Below, piece by piece: positions 8,734-19,245 of a stretch of DNA of 64,000 nucleotides (position 1 is its first letter; each line of letters starts with the position of its first letter). A program made the position numbers and the translations under genes. A model generated the notes under the pieces. It made no database searches. It was not told where the DNA came from and worked only from the letters and a program-made list of their open reading frames with translations. Where the stretch lies: positions 62,001 to 126,000 of the forward strand of contig NZ_FMVM01000002.1 in assembly GCF_900102085.1 (NCBI RefSeq). Direction: 5' to 3'. This stretch comes from Paenibacillus polysaccharolyticus (GTDB lineage: Bacteria; Bacillota; Bacilli; Paenibacillales; Paenibacillaceae).

Positions 8734-9296
8734 TATTCCAACATGATTTTCTCATTAACCATTTGATAATAATACTCATCCATCTGTTCTGCCGTAATAT
8801 CTTCTTCAAGATGATATATCCACCACGTCACAAGTAAACTAATGACTCCTGAATGATATTCGGCTAAAAGTTCAATTGGAGCTGAAAGCTGTTTACCTCT
8901 TCGTTTTAGTTCGAGAAAATCTCTTCTGGAAATATCTCCGATATAAGTTTTGAAAAAATCAGTAAATCCTTTATCATTCTTCTGATTTTGAACAATCGGT
9001 TCTAATAAATTCTCCAACATGAATCTGGATAGGCTTTGTAAGGGCTGCCGTAGCCGATCTTCTATATTCATGTGTAAATAATCCTGAAGCACCCAGGTTA
9101 GTGTCGAGTGTAACAGTGCAAATTTATCCTCGAAATGTTTGTAAAATGTGGTACGGTGAACCATCGCTCTGTCGCATATTTCATTAATCGTGATATTACT
9201 GAATGATTGTCCTTGCTCGGATAACAGATCTTTAAAGGCAGTGGTTAACAACTTTTTAGTTCGGGCAACTCTTAAATCAACCTTTTTCTCTATAAT
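8733..9296 (-). CDS. TetR family transcriptional regulator, start region disrupted
   Basis: TetR regulator with the usual N-terminal helix-turn-helix (ITINEICDRAMVHRTTFYKHFEDK) and an effector domain of about 120 residues. It is divergent from the FAD oxidoreductase at 9457, which it probably controls. The frame is open back to 9296 and beyond, and residues typical of this family (KKVDLRVARTKKLL) are encoded between 9296 and 9251, but that stretch has no in-frame ATG, GTG or TTG except the TTG at 9251. A perfect AGGAGGTG (9305-9312) is followed by an ATG at 9299-9301 that runs into TAG after two codons. Either a one-base deletion after ATG has broken the gene, or it uses ATT at 9294-9296, or starts late at TTG. 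Confidence 0.75.
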   Translation of the reverse strand: MIEKKVDLRVARTKKLLTTAFKDLLSEQGQSFSNITINEICDRAMVHRTTFYKHFEDKFALLHSTLTWVLQDYLHMNIEDRLRQPLQSLSRFMLENLLEPIVQNQKNDKGFTDFFKTYIGDISRRDFLELKRRGKQLSAPIELLAEYHSGVISLLVTWWIYHLEEDITAEQMDEYYYQMVNEKIMLE

Positions 9297-9456
9297 TTCA
9301 TCTACACCTCCTGGTTATCGTAGTTTAACTATACAGCGTCTTTATATTGATTCTTACATAAGAGAGATTTTGATTATATATTGGTATTATAAGTAATATT
9401 TTTAGTGATCTACAACTGTACATTCAATATAATTCTGAAGAAAGGATGAAGTTGAA

Positions 9457-10971
9457 ATGTCTGACATGAAAAAAGCGATAGTCATTGGGGCAGGGATTGC
9501 AGGGTTGATTACTGCCAGAATGTTAGCTGACTATTATGACGAGGTATGTGTGATTGAAAGGGATGAGTTCCCTTTGGATCCAGATAACAGGCAGGGTGTA
9601 CCTCAGTCATTTCATCCACACCGTGTACAACCACGTGGCGCACTTATTATGGAGCATTACTTCCCGGGATACAATGATGAGTTAATCCAGATGGGAGCGA
9701 TATCTTCGCATGATGAGCAGTTCCAGATTGCTAACCGATACGGCACATTAGTCAACAAGGAGGACTCTTCTTCGTTTAAAATTGCATCGTGTAGCAGAGC
9801 TTTACTGGAATGTGTGCTGCGCAAGCGAATCCAGAACATGCCTCAGATAGGCTTCTTAACAAGCAAGGAAGTGACTGGACTTATCGTATCTGACGATGAG
9901 CGTGCCGTCACCGGCGTGTATACCAAAGAAAGAAGCGGAGAAAAGAAGGAAGAGCAAATTCCAGCCAATATGGTTATTGATGCTTCAGGACGTTCTTCCA
10001 AGATCATCAGATGGCTTAATAAGATCGGATTAACAGTGCCAGAGCCTGAAGTGCTTAAGGTATCTCTTGGTTACAGTACCCGGTATTACAAAATAAAAGG
10101 CTTCATTCCGAACGAATGGGTGATGTCTGACTCCGATCCTGAGCGAGGTATTCGTGCAGGTATATTTACGCGTATTGAGGATGATATTGTTGGACTCATT
10201 CTTTTTAATGCAGGAGGAGATGAATACCCGTCTACTCAGCCTGAGGAGTTTCAAGAACAAATCAAACATCTGTTTGCTGGAGATAAAATCGTCGGACTTA
10301 TGGAGCGATTAGAACCCTTGCAAGGGCCTAGAGGATACCGTATTTCCGAGTCTGTTCGTCAGCATTTTGAACTGATGGAGAATTGGCCTTCGGGCTTACT
10401 CGTTCTGGGTGACGCACTGTGTGGTTTTGATCCTATTCACGGACAAGGCATAACTGTTGCGGCGATTGAAGCCGAGACGATAGGCAAATGTCTGGAAGAA
10501 CAGCGCATACAACATGAACCACAGTTTGAGCGTAAGGCGTTACAGCGTATGCAGCAGGCCATCGAACCGGCTTGGTGGCTTAGTTCTGTGGCTGACATGC
10601 GTTGGAAAGGGGTGGAGCATGGTGGACCTTACGAACTGAAAGGAGTTACTTTTGGTCAGAAATATATTAATTTGTTTACCAAACAGGCGATGAAAAAAGC
10701 GGACCAGGAAAAAGATAATCAGCTCTTCTTTATGCAATTCATGATGAACGCGTTGATCCTTCCGCCAAGTGAATACTTTAAAAAGGAAGTTCTGGACATG
10801 ATTCTGGACGATAATGGTTCAGAAGAGGAGATGGAATTAAGGGCAGAGCTTGGTGTACATGATCCTGATTTGTTCCAGCAAAAATTAGATGAGACTCTTC
10901 CAATATTTGAACTGGAGTATGATGAGCAGATTAAACAATTGCTCGAATCACTTCAGCCTGCGATGAGCTAA
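9457..10971 (+). CDS. FAD-dependent oxidoreductase / monooxygenase-like protein
   Basis: 504 aa flavoprotein of the PHBH/geranylgeranyl-reductase type fold. The N-terminal Rossmann motif AIVIGAGIAGLITARMLAD (about residues 7-25) with VIERD binds FAD. A second FAD motif, LVLGDALCGFDPIHGQG, is near 317-333. The segment VPQSFHPHRVQPRG (about 50-63) resembles the flavin-contacting loop of hydroxylases and halogenases of this group. It has no membrane segment and the C-terminal third is a helical extension of unknown role. Divergent from the TetR gene, suggesting substrate-induced expression, perhaps detoxification of an aromatic or antibiotic. Substrate unknown; halogenase is possible but no typical W-x-W-x-I-P motif is seen. 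Confidence 0.75.
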   Translation: MSDMKKAIVIGAGIAGLITARMLADYYDEVCVIERDEFPLDPDNRQGVPQSFHPHRVQPRGALIMEHYFPGYNDELIQMGAISSHDEQFQIANRYGTLVNKEDSSSFKIASCSRALLECVLRKRIQNMPQIGFLTSKEVTGLIVSDDERAVTGVYTKERSGEKKEEQIPANMVIDASGRSSKIIRWLNKIGLTVPEPEVLKVSLGYSTRYYKIKGFIPNEWVMSDSDPERGIRAGIFTRIEDDIVGLILFNAGGDEYPSTQPEEFQEQIKHLFAGDKIVGLMERLEPLQGPRGYRISESVRQHFELMENWPSGLLVLGDALCGFDPIHGQGITVAAIEAETIGKCLEEQRIQHEPQFERKALQRMQQAIEPAWWLSSVADMRWKGVEHGGPYELKGVTFGQKYINLFTKQAMKKADQEKDNQLFFMQFMMNALILPPSEYFKKEVLDMILDDNGSEEEMELRAELGVHDPDLFQQKLDETLPIFELEYDEQIKQLLESLQPAMS

Positions 10972-11080
10972 CCCTTTCATTGTAAAGTATTACTAGCTTC
11001 CTTAACCATTGAATATGCTCTCAAGAGGAATCTGACTTATCATTAATAGTGAAAGATGAACTTAGCTCCAACCCAGAAAC

Positions 11081-11121
11081 ACAAAAAGAGTCGCTATAGT
11101 AGCTACTTTTTTTGTGTTTTT
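11081..11121. terminator. Bidirectional terminator
   Basis: ACACAAAAAG ... CTTTTTTTGTGT flank an inner GCTA/TAGC stem. It lies between the convergent FAD oxidoreductase and flavin-reductase genes. Confidence 0.65.
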
Positions 11122-11230
11122 TGTATATTCCCAAAAAAGATTCCCTGTTCGTACTGAGAAAATTTATATTATCTCTTTGATCATTTCATGAAACTAAAAT
11201 GGAAGTTGAGAGTTTTCTTCACCAAATTAT

Positions 11231-11803
11231 TTAGTCTTTACCTGGTCCGTGATTAAATTTAGTACCTTTTCCAATCGCATAGAATTGACCGCCAGCCACA
11301 TAGTGTACTGTACGTAATTCATCAGGAGCATCATCAAAAATCCAATGTCCGTTGTTGAATACTCGATCATCACTCCAAGCACCGACAATTTCACCCATGA
11401 ACAGATCAAGTTCTTGTTCATTTTGAGCATTGGGAATAACCTTGCATACTAGCCAGCCAGCGGAACCTTCAACTAGTGGTAAATCAAACTCTTCTTGGTA
11501 AAAGAGTGGGATATGTTCAAGTTTGTTGTCCATTTCTTTAGCGCTGTGCTCACCAACATACAAGACCGTTTCCATTTGTTGAACAGTTGGAACATGTACT
11601 ACATAGTAACCACTCTTTTCAACGAGTTCACGTGTGAAAGCTTGTTTGCCGATATATGCCATCACTTTATTATTTCCCACCAGACCGACCCAAGCGGCTG
11701 CCATTACATTTTCTATCCCATCGTGTTTAGCAGAAATCATGGTTGTTGGACCTACTTGCAATAAACGGTATGCTTTCTTTAAATCAACAGGCTTAATTGC
11801 CAT
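11231..11803 (-). CDS. Flavin reductase-like domain protein (FMN-binding split barrel)
   Basis: 190 aa, DIM6/NTAB flavin reductase fold. Visible family signatures are GPTTMISAKHDGIENVMAAAWVGLVG near the N-terminus, where the flavin phosphate site lies, the ...AFTRELVEKSGYYVVHVP segment, and LFMGEIVGAW in the last strand. Such proteins bind FMN and reduce it with NAD(P)H or act as quinone/nitro reductases. The gene is divergent from an hxlR-type regulator 125 bases away, a common arrangement for quinone- or electrophile-responsive reductases in Bacilli. Natural substrate unknown. Confidence 0.82.
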   Translation of the reverse strand: MAIKPVDLKKAYRLLQVGPTTMISAKHDGIENVMAAAWVGLVGNNKVMAYIGKQAFTRELVEKSGYYVVHVPTVQQMETVLYVGEHSAKEMDNKLEHIPLFYQEEFDLPLVEGSAGWLVCKVIPNAQNEQELDLFMGEIVGAWSDDRVFNNGHWIFDDAPDELRTVHYVAGGQFYAIGKGTKFNHGPGKD

Positions 11804-11881
11804 TATTTATTCACCTTTTCATTATTAGCTTATTTTCTTGTTGAACACTGAGGTATAGTATAATGGAATCATGAAAAAAGA

Positions 11882-11910
11882 ATAGTATGCACTTTTTAGT
11901 GAGATACTAT
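11882..11910. promoter_or_regulatory. Inverted repeat, probable HxlR operator
   Basis: ATAGTAT (11882-11888) and ATACTAT (11904-11910) flank CACT...AGTG, giving a 29-bp dyad just before the hxlR ribosome site. Position and symmetry suggest autoregulation and control of the divergent flavin reductase. Confidence 0.55.
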
Positions 11911-11928
11911 CAAAAAGGAGAGCGCTAA

Positions 11929-12273
11929 ATGATTCCAATTAAAACAAAAAATGAAAAAGAAAATAGTCATCAATCATTTGTGTATACCTTATCGCTAATT
12001 AGTGGTAAATGGAAATTACATATCTTATTTTTACTACTGAAGGAAGACATTATGCGTTATGGTGAGTTGAAAAGAGCGCTTCAAGGAATTACACACAAAA
12101 TGCTCAGTAATCAATTAAAAGAGCTGGAGGCTGATTCGCTCATTACACGCCATGAATACTCACAAGTGCCGCCTAAAGTTGAGTATTACCTTTCAGAGCG
12201 TGGCAAGTCCCTCATCCCTGCTCTGCAAGAGCTATGCAAGTGGGGAGTAGATCATATGGATGATGAACTATAA
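11929..12273 (+). CDS. HxlR family transcriptional regulator
   Basis: 114 aa winged-helix protein. Diagnostic HxlR/MarR-like residues are ISGKWKLHILFLL (recognition of the family's GKW-x-x-x-I-L motif), RYGELKRALQGITHKMLSNQLKELE and the wing YSQVPPKVEYYLSERG. No cysteine is present in the N-terminal third, so it is unlikely to be a thiol-sensing YodB/HypR type. AAAGGAG precedes the ATG. It probably represses the divergent flavin reductase through the dyad at 11882-11910. Confidence 0.88.
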   Translation: MIPIKTKNEKENSHQSFVYTLSLISGKWKLHILFLLLKEDIMRYGELKRALQGITHKMLSNQLKELEADSLITRHEYSQVPPKVEYYLSERGKSLIPALQELCKWGVDHMDDEL

Positions 12274-12309
12274 GTTGCGAGTCATTCTGAATACCCCACT
12301 AAATAGTGA

Positions 12310-12345
12310 GAAACCCGGGTGAATTATAACTTTGGGTTTCTTTCA
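12310..12345 (+). terminator. Probable terminator of hxlR
   Basis: GAAACCC/GGGTTTC stem with a 17-nt loop and an interrupted T run (TTTCATTTTC). Moderately weak. Confidence 0.5.
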
Positions 12346-12448
12346 TTTTCAAATGAAAACGTACAAAATAGAAGAAGAGAAGGCATCTTTTTTAGCTATG
12401 TTTGTAGCATTAAGTACCAAACCAATAAGAGAGTGAGCTGAAAAAGTG

Positions 12449-12479
12449 TTGACTTCTGACTTACTTTAAGTAATATAAT
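12449..12479 (+). promoter_or_regulatory. Promoter with 19-bp spacer and dyad, before the MBL-fold gene
   Basis: TTGACT and TATAAT separated by 19 bp; the spacer contains the palindrome TTACTTTAAGTAA (12461-12473). A long spacer with internal dyad is the layout of MerR-activated promoters, but no merR gene adjoins it. Confidence 0.5.
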
Positions 12480-12506
12480 ATCTTTACGAATTGAAGGAGA
12501 TTGTCT

Positions 12507-13181
12507 ATGTCTCAACCGAATACCGGAATCAAAACGATAAAACTTGAAATGGAATATTATGGAGAACCATTTATAGTATATCCAACATTGTTATGGGATG
12601 AACAGAATGTAGTGCTCGTTGATACGGGCATTCCTGGGCAATTGGCACAAATTCGTACGTTACTCGAAAAGGAGAATTTCAGTTTCAATAAGCTGACGCA
12701 TATCATCATCACGCATCAAGATGGGGATCACATTGGCAGTCTGCCGGAATTAGTTGAGGCAAGAGGGAGCGAGGTGAAGGTACTTGCACATGAGGAGGCG
12801 GTACCCTATTTGACCGGAACCATTCCGCTTATCAAAAGTAAAGATTTCGCACCGTCTGTGCACGTTCATACCGCTTTAAAGGATGGAGACATTCTGCCCT
12901 TGGCAGGTGGTATTCAAGTCGTCTTTACACCAGGACACACACCAGATCATATGTCGCTATATCATATTCCAAGCCAAACGTTGATTGCTGGTGACGCTTT
13001 AAATGCGGAAGATGGTCGTCTCTTGTCCTTTAATGACGAGCAAACTTTGGATCATACGACTGCGTTCGAGTCGATTGCAAAACTGTTAGAGCTTGATATT
13101 AAAAAAGTGATTACGTATCATGGTCACGAAGTTACGAATCAGATTAAGGAAAGTCTCCAGAACTTTGTAGATATGAAATAA
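12507..13181 (+). CDS. MBL-fold metallo-hydrolase
   Basis: 224 aa. The metallo-beta-lactamase core motif appears as ITHQDGDHIGS (H-x-D-x-D-H instead of H-x-H-x-D-H), followed by GHTPDHMSLY and AGDALN, with a final His in TYHGHE. Cytosolic, no signal peptide. The ATG at 12507 is preceded by GAAGGAGA; a TTG two codons upstream overlaps that site. Members with this variant motif include lactonases and many unassigned hydrolases, so substrate is left open. Single-gene unit with its own promoter and terminator. Confidence 0.82.
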   Translation: MSQPNTGIKTIKLEMEYYGEPFIVYPTLLWDEQNVVLVDTGIPGQLAQIRTLLEKENFSFNKLTHIIITHQDGDHIGSLPELVEARGSEVKVLAHEEAVPYLTGTIPLIKSKDFAPSVHVHTALKDGDILPLAGGIQVVFTPGHTPDHMSLYHIPSQTLIAGDALNAEDGRLLSFNDEQTLDHTTAFESIAKLLELDIKKVITYHGHEVTNQIKESLQNFVDMK

Positions 13182-13196
13182 CTTATCATGGATGAA

Positions 13197-13220
13197 GTCG
13201 TCATTTTGGCGGCTTTTTTT
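13197..13220 (+). terminator. Rho-independent terminator of the MBL-fold gene
   Basis: GTCGTCA/TGGCGGC stem with two G-U pairs, then T7. Confidence 0.7.
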
Positions 13221-14907
<1,687 letters not shown>

Positions 14908-14910
14908 AAG

Positions 14911-16086
14911 ATGAGAAAAAAAAGTATATTTTTAATTATTGCATTATTTGTTGCTACATTGAATTTGCGCCCAGCTATTAATTCCATATCTCCACTGCTA
15001 GATACGATTCGGGAAGATTTGGGGATGAGCGCTGCACTAGCCAGTTTGCTAACGTCAATACCTGTATTATGTATGGGCGTATTTTCACCTTTTGCCGTCA
15101 AAGCAAGTGGGAGATGGGGAATAGAGCGAATCATTGGATATTCCCTGATTGTGGTGGGAATCGGAATAGCCACTCGGCTATTTACACAGTCTACGTCCGT
15201 TTTACTTTTATCTGCATTGATCGTAGGTATCGGGATCGCTTCGATTGGCCCGTTAACTTCAGGCTTTATAAAAAAGTATTTTCCCGATCATGTTCCATCT
15301 ATGATTGCACTCTATAGTATTGCAATCACTGTAGGGGCTGCGGGCAGTTCAATGGTATCCATTCCCTTAGAGGCATATTTCAATTCTTGGCAGATCGCAG
15401 TAGGAGGGTGGGCAGTCATTGCCTTTGTAGCAGCGATCATGTGGTGGATCATGGTGAAACCGCGATCTGAATCTGCTCATGTGAGTGGAATAAAAGAACG
15501 TCCGCAAATTAAACTTCCCTGGGGAAATAGAAGAGCATGGACGATTACGCTCTCATTTGGATTAATGGCGATGTTGTTTTATTCTTTTACAGCGTGGCTC
15601 CCGTTGATGATTCAGGAAATGGGGTATAGCAAATCCTATGCAACGCTTTGTCTGACCATATTTGTTGTCATCCAAATTCCGATTAGCTTTGTACTTCCTG
15701 TATTATTGAAGAACTTTCCTTCAAGAAGAGTATGGTTGGTTGGTGAATCTCTGTTCATGATTGTTGGGTTGGTTTTATTGATGATGAATTTCATGCCGAT
15801 GGTTTCCGTTATACTCTTTGGAGTTGAGGCAGGGGGCTTGTTCACTTTAAACCTGATGTTACCGATTGATTCTACAACCAATGTGAACGATGCTACTTCT
15901 TGGTCAGCGATGCAGCAATCTGCTGGATATGTGATTGGAGCGATGGGTCCAATATTGCTAGGCTGGATTCATGATGCTTCACATAGCTTCACACCTGCTA
16001 TGATTGGAATGATGGTGATCATCATTCTAATGATCATGACACAAATTGCAGCAACACGGAAGAAAAAAGGAATGGAAAGAGCTTAA
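14911..16086 (+). CDS. MFS transporter, CynX/NimT family
   Basis: 391 aa, 12 predicted helices in two bundles joined by a polar loop near residue 190-205. The N-terminal NLRPAINSISPLLDTIREDLGMS matches the CynX/NimT subgroup (cyanate or 2-nitroimidazole transporters; B. subtilis YycB), whose real substrates are mostly unknown. Co-transcribed with the upstream 6-phospho-beta-glucosidase (3-base gap, ribosome site within the end of that gene). The pairing with a phospho-glucosidase is unusual: it might export the aglycone released by hydrolysis, but that is only inference. Confidence 0.8.
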   Translation: MRKKSIFLIIALFVATLNLRPAINSISPLLDTIREDLGMSAALASLLTSIPVLCMGVFSPFAVKASGRWGIERIIGYSLIVVGIGIATRLFTQSTSVLLLSALIVGIGIASIGPLTSGFIKKYFPDHVPSMIALYSIAITVGAAGSSMVSIPLEAYFNSWQIAVGGWAVIAFVAAIMWWIMVKPRSESAHVSGIKERPQIKLPWGNRRAWTITLSFGLMAMLFYSFTAWLPLMIQEMGYSKSYATLCLTIFVVIQIPISFVLPVLLKNFPSRRVWLVGESLFMIVGLVLLMMNFMPMVSVILFGVEAGGLFTLNLMLPIDSTTNVNDATSWSAMQQSAGYVIGAMGPILLGWIHDASHSFTPAMIGMMVIIILMIMTQIAATRKKKGMERA

Positions 16087-16118
16087 AGTAAGCATTCATT
16101 TGAGAACTATAGCAGCGT

Positions 16119-16146
16119 AAAAGAGAGTCGAAATGACTCTCTTTTT
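16119..16146. terminator. Bidirectional terminator
   Basis: AAAAGAGAGTC/GACTCTCTTTTT perfect stem around GAAAT; serves the MFS gene and the convergent rpiR gene. Confidence 0.85.
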
Positions 16147-16188
16147 GTTTGCGTAAATTTAGAAAGAATGGATGCTCCACTATAACTC

Positions 16189-16932
16189 TTATTCTAGTTT
16201 TGCAATAAGATTGTAAACCTCTTTGCCTAGCCATTCTAATAAGAAAATAACAGGTGTGTGTGTAGTGAGGTCAATACTTCCGAGATACTCTTCTTTTACA
16301 TAATATGGAATACATACATCTGAAATTTTAGCCATGGTAGATTGGCGATTATTTGTAATTGCAATAATTTTATGCTTATCCTGCTTGATCCGCTCGAGAT
16401 AAGGTTGAACATATGGGTTTTCACCTCGCGTAGACAAAGCAATCGTAATACTGTCTTTTTGAATTCTCGTATGAATAGGATAATGAGGATCTTTTATGTA
16501 CATAGAGAATATCCCTAAATTTGAAAATAACCTAGCTCCATATTCACCCATTACTCCAGAGCTTCCGATACCAATAAAAATGACATTACTAGCTGTAACA
16601 ATTAATTTCGCTGCTGCCGAAATTTTTTCCACCAATTCAGGAGATTGAGAATGTTCAAAAAACGCATACACGGCATGATGAGGACTTTTCAACTCTTGCT
16701 TCGTTAATTTATCTTTTTGGGAAACGAGCATCTTAAGTTTTACTTTAAATTCGGAAAATCCCTCACATTGATTCTTTCTGCAAAATCGCAGAATGGTGGC
16801 TGTAGATACATGAGTTTCATTGGCCAGTTCTCTAATACGCATGTAAGCCACTTTTTCCATGTTCTGAGAAATATAGTTGTATAAAGATAGTTCTAAATCG
16901 TTATAGGATGAGATTTGCTCACTGGTGAATAT
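16189..16932 (-). CDS. RpiR family regulator (HTH + SIS) with non-standard start
   Basis: Sugar-phosphate-sensing regulator: N-terminal HTH_6 domain, with MRIRELANETHVSTATILRFCRKN as the DNA-binding helices, then a SIS domain (IFIGIGSSGVMGEYGARLFSN, ...IALSTRGENPYV). It lies between the beta-glucosidase operon and the PTS gene and probably controls both. The first normal start in frame is the ATG at 16860, but the HTH domain extends upstream (YNDLELSLYNYISQNMEKVAYM), and no ATG, GTG or TTG exists between 16860 and the in-frame TGA at 16957-16959. AAGGAG (16942-16947) points to ATA at 16930-16932. Either a start-codon mutation (ATG to ATA) or rare initiation; the gene may be impaired. Confidence 0.75.
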   Translation of the reverse strand: MFTSEQISSYNDLELSLYNYISQNMEKVAYMRIRELANETHVSTATILRFCRKNQCEGFSEFKVKLKMLVSQKDKLTKQELKSPHHAVYAFFEHSQSPELVEKISAAAKLIVTASNVIFIGIGSSGVMGEYGARLFSNLGIFSMYIKDPHYPIHTRIQKDSITIALSTRGENPYVQPYLERIKQDKHKIIAITNNRQSTMAKISDVCIPYYVKEEYLGSIDLTTHTPVIFLLEWLGKEVYNLIAKLE

Positions 16933-17005
16933 AAATATGCACTCCTTAGACCATAGTCAAAATAATAAGTAGCCTGCTTAGACAGTATATATTACCTACG
17001 ATTTG

Positions 17006-17103
17006 GAAACAACGTGTTACACTTTTGTAACAAAAATCATTTCGTGTCAAAGCAAACTAAACACTTAAATCATATATATTTTCTTCCCTGTTCTGAGTAA
17101 CAT
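17006..17103 (+). promoter_or_regulatory. Control region of the PTS gene with probable RpiR operator
   Basis: GAAACAACGTGTTAC (17006-17020) matches the element before the beta-glucosidase at 13 of 15 positions. It runs into TGTTACACTTTTGTAACA (17015-17032), a 6-bp inverted repeat with 6-bp spacer. A second shared block ends in GTAACAT at 17097-17103. Start-codon distance is identical to that of the beta-glucosidase element (193 bases). Confidence 0.6.
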
Positions 17104-17198
17104 GACGTTATAACATATGTTTCGTACTTCCATTATATCTGGTCAGACGCGTCCATGGTCAGAGAATACCTTATTATACGTCGAAGGAGCCTTACAAC

Positions 17199-19082
17199 AT
17201 GGATAAACAACAATTGTCCAAAGATATTCTCAAACTGGTTGGTGGGGAAGAGAATATCGATCAAGTTACACACTGTATGACTCGACTCAGATTCAATCTG
17301 AACGATAACAATCAAGCTGACAAAATTACGTTGAAAAACATACCTGGCGTTATGGGTGTAACGGAAAACGGTGGACAGTTTCAGGTGATTATTGGCAATG
17401 AAGTTTCCGAAGTGTACAAAGCACTAGTGGACAATATGAGCAATAAGCCTAGCACAGAGAGTGCTCCAAAAAGCGAAAAGAAACAAAGGAATCCGATTAG
17501 CGCATTGTTTGACTTCATCTCGGGTATGTTCACGCCAATCCTGCCAGCCATTGCTGGCGCAGGTATGATCAAAGGGATTATATCCATTCTGGTGGCTGTT
17601 GGTTGGATGAGTCAAACTAGTTCAACCTATACCATTTTGGCAGCCTTTGGCGATGGTGCATTCTACTTCCTGCCTATACTTCTAGCCGTTAGTGCTTCGA
17701 AGAAAATGGGTAGCAATGTTTATGTAGGAGCTGCCTTAGCTGCTGGTCTTATGCACCCTACCATTGGAGCCTTATTTCAAGGGGGGAATACATCGTTTGC
17801 AGGGATTACAGTTATTGCTACATCCTATGCCTCATCAGTTATTCCTATCATCATTGCAATCTGGATTGCTGCTTAAGTGGAGAGAGCGATTGAACGTATC
17901 ACTCATTCTTCACTGAAACTGATTGTTGTACCAACCGTAACTTTACTTATTATGGTACCGCTTACTTTGATAGCGATCGGGCCACTGGGCGGCATTATTG
18001 GGAACGGTTTATCTGGAGGTATCAGTTGGTTATTTGATAACGCATCCATTTTAGCAAGTATTTTGATTGGGGGCACGATGTCTGTACTAATCATTACAGG
18101 CATACATTATGCGCTGTTGCCACTTGTAGTGGGTTCGATCGCAACACTTGGTTACGATTTTATCATTCCGTTGATGTTCGCAGCTAATATGGCCCAGGGT
18201 GGTGCTGCATTTGGGGTTGGCTTCAAGTCTAAAAACACCGATACCAAATCACTCTCATATTCTACAGGACTTACTGCTCTTATGGGAATTACCGAGCCAG
18301 CCATGTACGGAATTAACATGAAATTCAAAAAACCATTTATTGCAGCGCTCATTGGGGGGGCAGTCGCTGGAGCGTTTCTGGGAGCCTTTTCGGTTAAAGC
18401 CTATTTCATTAGCACAGTAGGTCTTCCGGGAGCTGCCTCATATGTGGGTCCAGACATTAGCAACCTGCTCTATGCACTGATTGCTGCTTTAATTGCATTT
18501 GTTGTAGCTAGCGTCATTACTTATATTCTGGGCTTCCAGGAAGACGCACCTGCACCATCAGCAACGTCTGCAACTACTCCTGTAGTAACTGAAGACACTA
18601 ATGTAATAGCTGAAGACATTAAATTACAGGATGAGCAAATATTCAGTCCTATGAATGGGGAAGTTAAGCCACTTAGCGTGGTTCCAGATCCTGCTTTTGC
18701 AGAAGAAATGATGGGTAAAGGATTTGCCATTCAACCTTCAGAAGGACGTGCAGTTTCCCCGGTTAACGGCACAGTATTCTCTGTTTCCAAGAGTGGTCAC
18801 GCTATTGGTCTCGTAAGTGATCATGGCGCAGAGATGCTGATTCACATCGGGATTGACACGGTAAAGCTGAAAGGCCAATTTTTCTCGCCAAAGGTACAGG
18901 CTGGAGCAAAAGTATCCGTAGGCGACCTATTGATGGAATTTGATCGTGAAGAGATCGAAAAAGCGGGTTACAGCATGATTACGCCTGTCATTATTACGAA
19001 CATGCATCAATATACCGATGTGGAATCAGCTGGTCGTACCCATATTCTTGAAAAAGAATTGATGTATACAGTCAAAGTTTAA
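17199..19082 (+). pseudogene. Beta-glucoside PTS transporter EIIBCA, interrupted by an in-frame stop
   Basis: One continuous frame of 627 codons broken only by TAA at 17874-17876. Before it: EIIB with phospho-cysteine HCMTRLRF (Cys about 27) and the first half of EIIC. After it (17877-19082): the rest of EIIC and the EIIA domain (FSPMNGEV, AEEMMGKGFAI, MLIHIGIDT with the phospho-histidine). Family members read W-I-x-S-Y-V-E at the break, where this one reads WIAA-stop-VER, so a Tyr codon (TAT/TAC) has become TAA by one substitution. All three domains are otherwise intact, meaning the mutation is recent, is a sequence error, or is read through. AAGGAG precedes the ATG. It would import and phosphorylate aryl- or cello-glucosides for the GH1 enzyme at 13483. 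Confidence 0.88.
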
Positions 19083-19112
19083 TCTGGTTCCTCTGAACAG
19101 GGAGAATACTAT

Positions 19113-19152
19113 AAAAAGCCGCAATCCTGCATGATCAGGATTGCGGCTTTTT
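19113..19152. terminator. Strong bidirectional terminator
   Basis: AAAAAGCCGCAATCCTG/CAGGATTGCGGCTTTTT, a 17-bp perfect stem with a 6-nt loop, between the PTS gene and convergent metE. Confidence 0.92.
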
Positions 19153-19245
19153 CAGTGTTGCTATTAGAACAAAAACAGAGACTATGCAGATTAAGTTTAT
19201 CTGTTATTAAAACTTCCATACGAATCATCAGTTGTTCAGCTTAAA

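Noticed and set aside
17874..17876. Recoded stop (selenocysteine or programmed read-through) in the PTS gene
   Set aside because: The codon is TAA, not TGA, there is no downstream hairpin, and Tyr is the family residue; a point mutation is simpler.
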